Assembly: GCA_008508345.1 (NCBI GenBank)
Contig: QNGE01000150.1
Location: 62,001 to 126,000, forward strand
Reading direction: 5' to 3'
DNA length: 64,000 nucleotides
Source of the DNA: Paragonimus westermani
Taxonomy: Eukaryota; Platyhelminthes; Trematoda; Plagiorchiida; Troglotrematidae
Part shown: piece by piece, positions 52,036 through 63,040 of the stretch
Layout: each line of letters starts with the position of its first letter
How positions within the stretch are numbered: the first letter of the stretch is position 1
Translations under genes and position numbers: made by a program
Notes under the pieces: model-generated
Databases searched by the model: none
What the model saw: only the letters and a program-made list of their open reading frames with translations
What the model was told of the DNA's origin: nothing

Positions 52036-53239
52036 AGGTTCAATGGAATACTAACTTTTGAGGGCTTAAACTTTAATGCGCCATCTAGCGGCTCCCATCG
52101 CCAAATAAATCGTGGACACAAACTGACTATATAAGCGCCAGCTGTCGGTGGCTTGGATGGTTTCACTGCTATCGACAGTCTATAAAACCCGTCTGGATTT
52201 CCATCATGTACCACTGAGTGCCAACCTCACTCCATGTTTCGGTAGGAGGCCATCTCGTTGTCAAATGTAAAATGATTTGCCTACACTGACAGACACCAGC
52301 GCCTCACACCTAATAGAGCGCGCGTACCCTCTATTGTAGAACCCCACCCACTGGACGACGCTGAATGACTTAATGAAACGTAAGTGTGGTACTACCTGTG
52401 TACTGAGGCACTGCCCCTCGTACAGTTGTCAACCGCTGGGTTTCCATACGGTGACTAGAAGTTTTCGGCACTCGTCATCAAACCTCAAACAACAGCGAGT
52501 ATAATTCAGTCCGTAAGTCTACTCGATCAGAAGTCCGGAAGCAACTACGATCATTGCGAAGCCCAGTGAACACAACACGCTATCGAGTAGGCCAAGCCAC
52601 TGGTATCGCGGAGTCTCGAAGGACTAAATTCAACCAAGCAACAGCTAATACGAAGCCGGGTGTAGAATCTGCTCTGCGTTTTACTTCAGAGGTCAGCTGG
52701 GTACCATTAGAACTTAACACCCCGAGGGAGTTATCGACCGTCAGTGGTCGAACACAAACAGAAAATGTCCAAATTCAAGGTGGCGGCCAAGAGATCTTCA
52801 TGCGAGCATAATTATGTCATCAAACATACTACTCATAAAAAGGGGGAAGTAGGCGGAGAGTGAAAAGAAAGTCCAAATGGATGTTACACCCCCCCTGGGT
52901 TCGAGCCTGTGGCCTACAGGAGTTATAATCACATAAGTTCATGGAAAACATTCCAGTCATGATTTTCGCTCCGGATCAGTGAGCACAAGGTCGTCTTCGA
53001 GTTTGCACAGCTGTCTTACGTCTCTCCAAAATTTTCCACTAGATGTCCTTACAAGGACGTCTCTCATCAGACCATCTCGACCCTCATGTATCTCTTGAGG
53101 CGCCAAGTTCCAGCAGTAATACGAAATCTCCCCTTTTCCGACTAGGCTTAGTGAGTTGTCACCGTTGAATAGTCTGTAGCGTAGTCAGATAGTACCTCAG
53201 CCATTTGCTCGAAAACACGTCGGTTAGGTATCGCGCCAC

Positions 53240-53870
53240 TCACCATCGCCTGCTGAACCGATTTTCATTTCCCATAGCAGCCAAGAGTACTGAGGGATTG
53301 CCTCGGAGTAGTAGCAATTTACTCGATGTCAGAACGTACTGGTCATCGATATCGTCTGTTTGTTCGGCCAGAGGTCGGTTATTGAAGAACCTTTCAATCT
53401 CGAGTAGTGGAGTGTGTAAAACTTCGTCACACACCGTTTGCTCCCGCAATGTCACTAAAAGGAACCGTTTTATTGTTCAGATGATCCTTTCCTACACTCC
53501 ACCTCGGTGAATCGCCTCTGTTTGGTTGAACGTCCAGTCACAACCGTGAGCCATAAGGGCTCTGGATATCTTTTCTTCATTCCACGTCAGCAACAGTTTC
53601 TTGACATCCTCGGACGTCCCCGTAAAATTCGTTCCGTTGTTACTGTACAATCTCTGCGGGCAGCCTCGTCTGGCAACAAATCGATTGAAGGCACACAAGA
53701 ATGAATCAGTATCCAACGAGTACACCACCTCAATATGTATTGCGCTCGTGCTGAAACACGCGAAGAGGCACCATAGCGCTTTTCCGTTACGCGTCCTCGT
53801 TTAACACAAATGGGTCCAAAATAGCCAACCCCGGTGGTGGTGAATGAGCATACCTCCATCCCAGTCCGAT
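53240..53870 (-). pseudogene. BEL/Pao integrase remnant
   Basis: Order on the - strand: GVGYFGPICVKRGRVTEKRYG (first Asp position, where Pao integrases usually have DYFGP), YSLDTDSFLCAFNRF, GCPQRLYSNNGTNF, ISRALMAHGCDWTFN with IHRGGV, then REQTVCDEVLHTPLLEIERF, FNNRP and SSKLLLLRGNP. The SNNG at 53644-53633 is normally SDNG, so the second catalytic Asp has become Asn (codon AAC at 53641-53639). The two main open segments are 53728-53492 and 53455-53240. Integrase would have inserted the cDNA; this copy cannot. Confidence 0.88.
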
Positions 53871-54499
53871 CAGCAGGAAGTGGAGCCGTCGCGTGTTGAC
53901 ACGGTTAGGAGAGGCATCAGCGGCACTGATCAGTCATATAGAACACTTCTGATCGCCCTGTTGGCTGTTGTTATCCAGTATCGATGTCATACAGCTGACA
54001 GAATATAACCTAATCCAATAGGACCATTGATGTTGTGACAGTGACAGTCACAAAGTGTTTCGCAGGTAGAATGATCGGGTGCTGCGCATTATAAGGTAAA
54101 GAAGACTGTTGTAGTCGCCCACCTACACGAAAAACACTGCTGAGTAAAAATGGATTCAGCCTTCGAAGTGGGTTGTGACTACTACGAAGGACTTCCTTGA
54201 TCGACTCGGAATGTATCTTTATCGTCTCTTCACTGCATCAGTGAATCTGAAGCTTCTGCAATTCTCAGTGAAATACTTGCTGCTACACTAACCTACATAT
54301 CTCATTCGTTGGATTCATCAAGTTCTGAAGTGGTCGGTCTTCCTGTGCGGACCGTTTGTTTTCTTTTTAGATACAAACTGCTTATATCAAATAAGCTATG
54401 CGACCGTTCGTAGTAGTTTTTCCCACTATGCTATGCTCTCAAAATTTGACATAAATAAATGTGAGTGATGGTCAACTTGAAAATAAACCAAATCCCCGA

Positions 54500-54850
54500 C
54501 TACTCATCAGTGATCACTGAGTCATTCCAAAACGTAGTAGATTCAATTGACAATTCCAACTCGCGCTCTATCTGCTGGGCCAATTTAACTGCAACGACGA
54601 CTGCTGCTAACTCTAACCGGGGAACACTTGTCAAGCAAATGGGAGACACTCGAGCATTCGCGATTGTCAGGGAGCAGTGTTTAATTTGGCAATCGTCGGA
54701 CATCACTAGATAAGCGACTGCGCCGTATCCTGTCTCAGAAGCGTTGCTGAAGATATGTAGCTGGGAATCACTACAGCAGTCTATTCCGTGGAGTTTAATG
54801 CACCTTTGCAAACAAAACTGGTTGAGGCACAGTAGTTTCGCTATCCACAA
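54500..54850 (-). pseudogene. BEL/Pao RNase H remnant
   Basis: Shows LHIFSNASETGYGAVAYL followed by VPRLELAAVVVAVKLAQQIE, the Pao RNase H pattern (FSDASE, then PRLEL). The Asp of SDAS is Asn here (AAC at 54745-54743), so the first metal-binding residue is missing. The frame stops near FWNDS, where the family usually has a W-x-DS box. Sequence at 53880-54490 links it to integrase but has no clear open frame. Confidence 0.85.
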
Positions 54851-54927
54851 AGCTAGGTCTTCACCTTAAATAGGATCGTCCAATGGCACAAGCAACTTAC
54901 ATAGTCGCTGGAGTATCCACCGCGCAA

Positions 54928-55797
54928 TCAGTGTAACGAGCGCAATGTACCCCAGTGAATGGTAGAAACATAGGAAAGTATGTTCCTTCGAGTGAACGGC
55001 TTGTCCATCGGTACCACATCGAACGTGTAAGCGCCATTTGTGAGGTCCCACTTCAATCCCAATGCCCTCTGCACGTTGGGTTTGCCTAGGTTAAGTGGCT
55101 GTGTCGATACCGTATGTTCCGACTCCGGTAGTAACGATAATAGTCTCTCGTCGTAACTTGTCCACTTTGTGAGATTGAAGCCGCCTCTCGCCAATAGGGT
55201 CTTTAGCTGATTGGTGGAGTCTCCAGAGTTATCAACAGTTGCTGTGCTGAATAAACGGTCTTCCACGTAAAAGCCCTTCTTGGCGATCCGCAGGATGTCT
55301 GCATCGTAATGGTCGGCGTTGTCTGAAATGGTCCTTCTCACAGCAAACATAGCGCAGCTAGGAAACGATGCACCGCCGAATAGATGAACGCACATGCAGT
55401 ATTCTGTCGGAGAGCCTTGCATCTCAGCGTTCGTTCACCAGAGAAATCTTAGCGTATCGCGGTCTTTATCTGGCACACGAACTTGATGAAACATTGCTTC
55501 GATGTCTGCCATAAGCGCAATCTTCTCTTGTCGAAATCGCAACAACACACCAGTCAATGAATTTGTTAGATCCGGCCTCGATAGCAGCTGACCTTTTAGA
55601 GATTTGCCTGCATACTTTGCTGCGCAGTCGAAGACAATCCGCAACTTCTGTGGCTTAGAAGGATAGAACACGGAATGGTAGGGTAGGTGCCATCGACAAC
55701 TAGCTGTCTTATCCCCAGGAGCTAACCCGGCATGGCCCCGACTGATGTATTCACCTATTACGCGAGAATAGTGCTGTGCCAAATCACCACACTTCAT
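54928..55797 (-). pseudogene. BEL/Pao reverse transcriptase remnant
   Basis: The N-terminal half (55797-55435) has WHLPYHSVFYPSKPQKLRIV, FDCAAKY and LMADIEAMFHQVRVP, which carries the first catalytic Asp, and ends RFLW. The second half (55422-54928) has YCMCVHLFGGASFPSCAMFA, then FYVEDRLFS, then LLARGGFNLTKW and LGLKWDL. The catalytic YVDD reads YVED (TAC GTG GAA GAC at 55269-55258), so one active-site Asp is replaced by Glu. A frame change separates the halves at 55422-55435. Upstream, 56034-55804 carries the typical Pao linker EMSVDDCRAFGMVETSIRL and DNRSIVLKRLHML. Confidence 0.9.
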
Positions 55798-56405
55798 AAG
55801 GCGCTATTGTAGCATGTGTAGACGTTTCAGGACGATGGACCTGTTGTCAAGTGGCAGGAGGGATCCAGAACGCCAATGGAGGGCTACCTCGTAATGACCG
55901 TCAGTTAAACGTATTGAAGTCTCCACCATCCCAAAAGCCCGACAATCATCCACAGACATTTCCTTTTCCTTTAAGGGGCCCGCATCGATAGTCTTGCTGG
56001 TACGATTTTTCCAAGTTGTCTTGTAATGCATCAATGACTACAAAGTTGACTACAATGTTGACTGATCTACCGACTGGACCCAATAGCACCTAACCTAGGA
56101 CTGTCTTGATCGCGTATGGTTCGTGCTTCTTTCCTTTTCGCTGACCGATGACCCAGTGCGCTTATGAGACGTCACATCCGGTCGATACACAGATATTGTC
56201 GTTGGAGTATGGGCCAAACGATAGATCCCGCAAATACGACCATGACAACTGTTGAGCATTCGGACGAAATGCAATACGAATGAGTCTTAGAATCAACAGA
56301 AGCGACATCGAACTGGACGGCTACCGATCCAAACGTGGTCTCTCTATTAAGCGTGCATAATTTGAGTTGCCTCTAGCTTCCCTGCATTCCAAGCTTGGTG
56401 ACTAG

Positions 56406-57370
56406 TTACTCATCGATAAGGGTCCGATCCGACCCGTTGTCTAAAAATGCACAAGTTTGAACAACATTCTCTCCATAACGTAAAGTTACAGAAGTGGTGG
56501 CTAAAGCAACCTGGGGTCTATTCTTTAGATGCTTGAGGTGCATCATGCGGGTGAAATCCAACTGCACGGTGGTTGGTAACGATGGGTGCTTTTTCAACGA
56601 CAGTAACAGGTGAATCGGAGTGTAGTAGCCGGTAGTGTTTCCGTCCACATCCCTGGGCGCTACAACTCCTATTTGAACAGCATCTCCTGACCAGGTTGTT
56701 GGCTTCCAAACACTGGAAGCATAATTTTCTAGTTCGCACGATCTCAATACGCTGCTCTGTCGATTTACTAAGAAATAATGGGCACTGATAAGGGAAATGA
56801 CTGTCTTCGCAAACAGAACAACGAAAGCGAGAACCACACAAGTTACCCGTGATCAAACTGTCACTTTGCACAAGACAGGTGTTCCTCCTGATACCAACTG
56901 GGTTCGATAGTGTCTTCATTGGTCTGAGGCCGTCATGCAGTTCAGATTTGAGGCTTATTGCCAGCTCACTGTATCTCATGGAAGCGGCGTCGGCGCGTTC
57001 CTCCACGAATCTTGTTAGATCGGCAAACTGCGGTTCACGATTATGACGAGTTGAGTGCAGCCTCGTCCGCCTATCTAAAGTGCAACTCGGGAGATAACCT
57101 CCAAACAACCGTCTCAATCGTTCTGCTTGAGTTAAGGTCGGAGTCGTAATTCAGTTGCCGAAGTGTTACTTCGCACACTGTCATCTGCTGAGCTAACTGG
57201 ACCAGTGCTGCAGAGTCGTTGTCCGTTAGACGTGGGCCGTCCAGAAGTTCATTAATATGCGCCCATGCCACCATGTGGTTTTGTCCGAACCGTTTGCGAA
57301 GTATTTCCATGGCGACCAAACCGGGTGTGAATGAGATAATCTGCGAAACCACCGGTGAGCCTATCCACAA
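56406..57370 (-). pseudogene. BEL/Pao gag and protease remnant
   Basis: Gag begins in the frame 57370-57071 (LVAMEILRKRFGQNHMVAWA, then TVCEVTLRQLNYDSDLNS). It switches to 57117-56518, which includes FADLTRFVEERADAASMRY and Cys/His-rich RFRCSVCEDSHFPYQCPLF and RKLCFQCLEANNLVRRC, the nucleic-acid-binding knuckles. The protease lies in an overlapping frame (56837-56406) with CAFLDNGSDRTLID as its active-site loop, D-N-G where D-T/S-G is more common. The frame overlap at 57071-57117 suggests a frameshift; whether it is programmed or decay is not known. Confidence 0.85.
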
Positions 57371-58674
57371 TCTGCAATCACATTTAAGCCCCCGGATTGA
57401 GCGATTTCAACGGTAGTTCATATGATCACTAGCGCCGTTGGTTATGCCATCAGTCACTTGCTGCACTGATTGGTCTACTGCGTTTCAGTGGCCTCGAAAA
57501 CGGAAGTCTCGCTTGAGGTTAAGTTCTTGGAACGTTACAAAGCATCCAGCTCAGATGGATGCTCTGCTGCTCTTTTTACAAATGGGCATCCAGCCCAGAT
57601 GGAATGGACATCTCGATTGCAAATGACTGAGTTTAGATGTATGGGTCTATCAATTAAGCTCCAGCCCATCTCTCCTTTATCTATGTGGGGCTGTTCTTTC
57701 TTATTTATAGGATCGAATAGCAGTTAGACAGCAGCATCGACCACTGAGGTACTTTTGCTGCTAAAGATGGCGATTTTAGACAATCACCCAAGTCAACAGT
57801 GTGGTAACACAAAGAAGTATTTAGAATGCTTCAATTTAGTCAGAAAATGTTAAGCATCTAAGCTCGCTATCTTTACCACCTAACCACCAGAACCACAACA
57901 CTTGCCTCGCGAACCTCTAAATCCTATTCGGTTGTGAACTAACACAACCAGCTAGAACTGACCACATGCCTGACCTATACTGCTACCTTGACGTGGTGGT
58001 CGGGCTTGTGGTCTGTTTTGATCCGGCGGACTATGCTGACTAGGACTCCGGTCCTTCCAGGTGCAACCTTGTCAGAGAGACAAAATGGGTGCGGTCAGAC
58101 GAAAAGCAATGACACTCATAGGACTGTATGTCACATTACTGACCGCGTAGGAGTGTCCAAGTAGCGAGGCACGATCCTGTGAGCACATGGCAGAACTATT
58201 TTTATAGTTGTGTTACTAATGTCTTCTGTATCAGGAAGGGCGCTAGGGAAATTACGCTCGAACAACGAGTATTCCCATCACCCAACAGTTCACCGTGACT
58301 GTCGGCGTATTCAGGTCGATCGAAAAACACCTGGTATCACTCAAAAGCCTGATGTATCTTCGAATGCATCCATGGTGCGCAGCAGTGCTAAGAGTCAGAC
58401 ATTAATGTCTTTTTCACTGAGCCTTTCGGGCTAGACGAGCCCTTCACTGCCAAGTGAATCAGACTCTTAAATCATTGGCTCTGGGTAGGGTCTCCTGAGA
58501 AAACCTTGTATCCTGTTATCTCGCACGTCAGACTTAAGTCAGAAGCTCAGGATGGGGTCCCTCAAGTCAACCCTCTCCAGCAGCATAAAGTTGTCGTTCA
58601 ACTGACAGTGACATTATTCACCCATCACGACTCTGTGCGATCATTTTATCCCTTCTCCAAGTATTCTGCCTTCC

Positions 58675-59480
58675 ATGTATCTTCCTGAGGCCAGGAAGAC
58701 CAGTCAACATTGGCGTCTTCACTGCCCGCGCTCTCTGGCGAGCACTCTCTTTAGTCTGGAGCTTCATGTGTGCTGTGTGTCGGAGACGCGAATCTACGAC
58801 TCTAGCGTTGTCATCCACTTGAGCTCACCTCTAGATAACTGTCGATTCACACGGTTTTCTCTCAGAGTTTATGGTGACGTCGAATCCGAATCTCGTGGTC
58901 AAGATGGAGTGGGAATCGCACTGAGTTCCAGAAAAGAACAATGTTTGCTCAACTGGGTTTTAGTGAACAGTACCTTGTGAGCTGTCAGACTCAATAAACC
59001 GGCTAAAGTCTATCGATGCAAGTCAGAAAGGCGTTGTGTATTCATTACATCGACGTACGCTCCAACGGAAAGCCGTTCGAATGCTACCAGAGATGTGTTC
59101 CATGACGTCCTCGTTGAATTTCTGATGCAGACCAAACATTCAGACATCATCATACTAGCAGCAGATCTGAATGCTCAGCCTAGTCGTCTCTCTCCAGAGG
59201 AGAAGTGGCTGTGAGAGGTATGTTTGATGTAAGAGCACAACGCACTGACAAGGACGGAAGACTGCTTCAGCTGTGCGTCTCGAGCACCACATTTCAACAA
59301 AAGAAAAGGCACTGTGTTACATGGAGACCTCCGTGGGTTCCTCAGCCGTGGATACAGCTAAATCATATAGCATTCGGCTGCAAATTGTTACAGATTGTCT
59401 GGAATTTTGGAGAAACCACCTAGACTCTGACCACGCTGTTGTATGTGCCCGTTTTGTTCTGTCGTTTGCCCAGAGGACAT
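58675..59480 (+). pseudogene. LINE B endonuclease domain (APE type)
   Basis: The segment LHVCCVSETRIYDSSVVIHL opens the nuclease, followed by SRGQDGVGIALSSRKE. After a stop at 58978-58980 comes VYRCKSERRCVFITSTYAPT, then HSDIIILAADLNAQPSRLSP, carrying the Asp-Leu-Asn box. A further stop precedes the region DKDGRLLQLCVSSTTFQQKK. The TSDHAVV-type motif near the domain end appears as SDHAVVCARFVL (about 59427-59462). The conserved boxes are in APE order, but two stops break the frame. The nuclease would have nicked the target to prime reverse transcription. Confidence 0.8.
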
Positions 59481-60049
59481 GTGCTCTTAAATGCAAGATA
59501 CTTAACTGGCATTCCAGCGAGGAGTGTGAAGAACTCCTAGCGGGAAACGTCGATGAACAAGTTGCTCTGTTCGTGTCGGGTGAGAGGTTCTAACAAACAC
59601 TGGGAACAAATCGCCGCAGCTATGAAAGTATACTGTGAAGAGGTATGTTCCGAAGGAGTTGTGTAGTTGAGACGGAACTAGGTTTCCGTCCCGTCGATAA
59701 ACCTCGAACAAGCGCCGCTCGATTTCACATGGCTCCGTATATGATGACGACCGTCGAGAACTGGAACACAAGCTGACTCAAAGCTTGCGCAGACCATGAA
59801 CATCACTTGGTCGAACAGTCAAAAGAGATTTAAAATGCCTTTTTATCTGAGAACAGCAGAAGGCTTTTTTTCTCTGATCCATGGCTGTACTGACCGCCGA
59901 CTTGGTGTGAGTGAGACCATACGTAAGAAAGATGAATCACTTATCACCAGTCGATCGAGCCGACTTAACAGGTGGGATGAGCATTTTGAAGAGCAGTTCA
60001 GCTGGTATCAACCAGATCATGTGAACGACGGAACCCGAACGATCAGTTA

Positions 60050-61622
60050 TTGCTTCCAAACCGGTTCTCCGTCCTGCAGCTCAATTTATTGTGGTGTAAC
60101 AAGGCTCTTGGACCAGATTTCCTCTTTCCTTTGTTCAGGGTTAGCAAGGAGAGGTTGCTGTCAGAACTAATAAAACTCCCCCAAACGACTTGGGGAACTG
60201 AAGACGTACCTCGTGATTGGGGCTTCTCAACGGTAATGTCCGTTTTCAGAAAGGGGTCCCGGAGACTATGTGGCAACCACAGAGGCACAAATCTGGTGTC
60301 TGTTGCGTCCAAGTTACTCAGTGGTCAAATTTTACGTCGGCTCATTAAACCCAGAGAAAGTCAGACACGCGAGGAACAGGAAGGATTCCGGTTCAGTCGA
60401 TGGTGCATTGATCACATTTTTACCCTGCGACGGATTTTGAAACACCAGCACTCGTTATAGGCAACCGGCGGTCGTGGTCTTTTCAGACAGAAAGGCTATC
60501 TTCGAGTCTGTTGCTCGTTACGTTTCTCTGGAATTGTCTTCTTCGCAAGGGAGTACTAGAGAAATACTTGACTCTGGTAAGAACCCTGTGTGTTCACTCT
60601 GCAAGCAAGGCGAGAGTTTATGGACAATTGTCTCGGGCGTTCATCACTTCTAGTGGTTTTCGTCAAGGGTGTCCGATTTCCCCCGCATTGTTCAATTCTG
60701 TGATAGACGACGTTCTGGAAGGTGCGCCGGGGAAGTCTAGTGGGCTCGGCGTAGAGTTTCTTTTTGAAGCTGGGCTGGTCGGTCTGGAGTATGCGGATGA
60801 CATCATGTCACTTAGCCCCTCCGCCGAAGACATGCATGCCATGCTAAACAAGGCCGCGTTGGTCTGTACGGAATGCGCATTTGCACTCTTAAAGTGCGAA
60901 GTACTGCTCCAACACTGGGGTATTTCCACCCCCAATTTCTTCATTGCAGATAATCCGCCCGAGATTGTGTGCAGTTTCACATACTTGGGTAGCACTATCT
61001 CCTCAGACAGTAATATTGCTGATGAGATATCAGCGAGGATAGCAAAGACACGAGTTGCCTTGGCTAACCTGCTTCATCTGCGGTGTCGGAAAGACGTTCG
61101 ATTGGCGCTAAAGGAAAGATATACAATGTTTGTGTACGTTCCGTTTTGTTCTATGGTTCGAAAACGTGGTCTGTTCGCAACGAAGATATCAACAGATCTG
61201 CTGTGTTTGACTGCCGTTGTCTTCGCCAATTAGCCCACATTAAGTGGGCTGGCTGCGCCAGCAATGTGGCCGTTCGCCGGAACGATAGGGATGCGCGATC
61301 AACTGGTCAACTACTCAAGTTGCACAGCCTGCGATGGTTTGGTCACATATTCCGTATGTCATTTGATCGTCTGCCTTACCGGACACTGCATACTGAGGCG
61401 CGTGGCGGTCAAGCAACAACGTGGTCACGAAATAGAAAGACTCTGACTGCTCCGCTGAGTAAAGTAGGCAAGTGTCCCTTGAATGGCTGGGGTCCTCGTG
61501 ACCGCAATCTGAGATGGTGGCGTGTCGCAGTCAACGAAGCAGCAGCATCTATTTCAATTCTAGTACCTCCCCTTAGTCTTCTTTCATTGATTTTTAATCA
61601 CCCTAGTCATGTTTTCCTCTAA
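60050..61622 (+). pseudogene. LINE B reverse transcriptase and C-terminal domain
   Basis: Three overlapping frames carry one RT. The first (60050-60460) has EDVPRDWGFSTVMSVFRKGS, CGNHRGTNLVSVASKLLSG and EEQEGFRFSRWCIDHIFTLR. The second (60511-61233) has VYGQLSRAFITSSGFRQGCP from about 60616, then LEYADDI with YADD at 60790-60801, then FTYLGSTISSDSN. The third (61083-61622) has VRSVLFYGSKTWSVRNEDIN and LHSLRWFGHIFRM, the conserved 3' domain of this LINE type. Frameshifts fall at about 60460-60510 and 61100-61230. The YADD catalytic pair is intact, so loss of function comes from the frameshifts. Confidence 0.88.
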
Positions 61623-62144
61623 GATATTCCATGCCACTGGTGGGGTGAGCGACGGCCCGAACCGGTGTTTTCTGGTCAAGCTCATGGCTGATATGATGAT
61701 GACAACCAAATGCCAAGCGCATAAAAACATTCAGTCACTATCAAAGGAACTATAAATTCGACTGTCATATTGATCTCTAAACAAACCGAGATTAAATAAC
61801 AATGAGGAGTCTGCGGATGGCGCAAACTGTATTGATATGAACGTGAACAAGCAAACGTGCACATACAATGCGCCGTAATCATTTTTACCAGCACACCAGT
61901 AGATATAGGCGGATAAAAATCATCTATAATAGGGCAGTAGCTTTCACTTACCGTCAAGAGAATTTCTAAGGTGATTGTGATCAGAAACAGAAACTACGTC
62001 TGAGAAATCTCTGGATCTTGAACACTTCACACAGTTATGGAGTTCAAGTGGCAAAAGTATCAGTGGACGATTTGTTTGGCGGTAAAAGTTTGGTTAGGTG
62101 CAAGTGAAAATATTCAGAAAAAGCCTATAAACACATAAACAAAC

Positions 62145-62367
62145 CAGTACAAAGTTTGTGAGCGTGTTCCTCCTCCAAAGTTTGCACGGTTTTCGGACAG
62201 GATACATCCAGAACACCCGAGTGTTCCGTGTTAGCCAAATCCGTCGTCAACTTTATTACCTCCGGATCGCATTGAGCACATACTTCCAGCCCACGGTGAA
62301 TGTGAACAAGCAGACGTGAAGAGCCAATCCGAACCACGTCGCCGTGGCTAAGTAAGAACGGAGTTTG
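62145..62367 (-). CDS. AGGF1: AGGF1-like protein, exon with end of FHA domain and linker
   Basis: On the - strand the exon starts after TTCCACCAG and ends ACTG|GTTTGT: 223 bp, phase 0 to phase 1. It reads QTPFLLSHGDVVRIGSSRLL, then VHIHRGLEVCAQCDPEVIKL. Human AGGF1 has YVLEHGDEVKIGETVLSFHI then HPGSDTCDGCEPGQV, so the last FHA strands and the following C-x2-C element both match. The rest (NTEHSGVLDVSCPKTVQTLE and on) is a less conserved linker. The leftover G plus GC from the next exon gives Gly, which confirms the junction to the 68-bp exon 14.8 kb away. Confidence 0.93.
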
Positions 62368-62938
62368 CTGGTGGAAGTACAGAACGTGTAATAAACGTGT
62401 GAAATGTTAAATCATAAACTGCTAACGGTGAACGCGGCCAGGCTGTGGCAACAGACTGTGGGACGATAAACAGTGAAAATCCGTCACCAACGAGCTATGA
62501 TGCTTCAACTATTACCCATGAACGAACGCCCAAGGGGGCCCAATATCAAACGATGGATGATTTATGTACTATAATACGAGCAAGTAGTTTGACAGCTTTA
62601 TGAGACTACGGACCCGAATGCAAAAAAATTGGGTTTCGGCTAGATTCGAAAGAACGACAAGAACGCTTCAGGCGCTCCACCAGATGACTGCATAACTCGG
62701 CTGATAGAGCGCTTGCCGCATTTAGTGTGCCGTTTCTGATGCACATTAGAGTCCAGCCAAAGCCCAAAATTTTCACAATTGTCCACAGACGCATAAACAC
62801 ATATGTATCATACAAATATGTGTTCCATGCTGTGTGATTTGTGTGCAAATAACTCTGAAGCACGATTACAAGTATTATCACTAGTCAGAAGGAGAAGAGA
62901 CAAAACGTGAAATGAGCGACAATGAACGTTTGGCCGAC
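62368..62938 (-). other. Intron of the AGGF1-like gene
   Basis: A 571-bp intron between the two FHA exons, acceptor CAG at 62370-62368, donor GTCGGC at 62938-62933. The donor is weak, but the phases and the FHA alignment support it. Nothing else was seen in it. Confidence 0.75.
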
Positions 62939-63040
62939 CTTTTGAAGTGCTTCACCGTTAACGTACGTTCCCGAGGATGATTCACGATCCAATAAAACAT
63001 ATTGTTCCTCCGTACTTTTGTAGATAACTTCGCAATGGAT
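62939..63040 (-). CDS. AGGF1: AGGF1-like protein, FHA core exon
   Basis: A 102-bp, 34-codon exon in phase 0 after TTTTCTGTTGCAG. It reads IHCEVIYKSTEEQYVLLDRE then SSSGTYVNGEALQK. The conserved FHA His (in IHCEV) and the Asn-Gly turn (YVNGE) are present, parallel to human AGGF1 KFHAEIYF...YVLVDQGSQNGTIVNG. FHA domains bind phosphothreonine peptides. The earlier FHA Gly-Arg motif is not in this exon and was not found up to 64000, so the gene is partial here; upstream exons, including any OCRE repeat, must lie beyond the window or in unrecognised small exons. Confidence 0.92.

Larger units (their letters stand above)
53240..57370 (-). mobile_element. BEL/Pao LTR retrotransposon, coding region, inactive
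   Basis: Read on the - strand the order is gag with CCHC-like knuckles, aspartic protease, RT, RNase H, integrase, which is the BEL/Pao layout. The reading frame breaks repeatedly. Catalytic residues are lost in RT, RNase H and integrase (see the parts). It lies in the 14.8-kb AGGF1 intron on the same strand as that gene. I could not find matching LTRs at 52040-53200 and 57400-57960, so the element's true ends are unknown. Confidence 0.92.
57970..61705 (+). mobile_element. LINE copy B (APE-type endonuclease plus RT), near full length but broken
   Basis: A 3.7-kb non-LTR element antisense to the AGGF1-like gene. The 5' part matches LINE copy A (GATCGAAAAACACCTGG near 58318). It encodes an APE-like endonuclease (about 58720-59480), a linker, then RT with FRQGCPISPALFN and YADD, and a 3' domain ending near 61620. 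The 3' end is a short tail containing GATATGATGATGA, typical of microsatellite-like LINE tails. Several stops and frameshifts make it inactive. Trematode RTE/CR1-like families have this architecture; the exact clade was not resolved. Confidence 0.87.
47345..62144 (-). other. 14.8-kb intron of the AGGF1-like gene, filled with retroelements
   Basis: From GTTTGT (62144-62139) to CAG (47347-47345). It contains LINE copy A, the BEL/Pao element and LINE copy B, listed separately. The 47350-49090 and 61710-62140 stretches hold no recognised feature. Region 52040-53200 lies between LINE A and the BEL integrase. It has a GGGTTCGAGCC B-box-like motif at about 52897-52907 and may include the BEL 3' LTR, which I could not delimit. 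Confidence 0.82.

Noticed and set aside
51741..52214. 157-codon - strand ORF
   Set aside because: It runs antisense across the 3' end of LINE copy A into unassigned sequence and matches no BEL or host domain.
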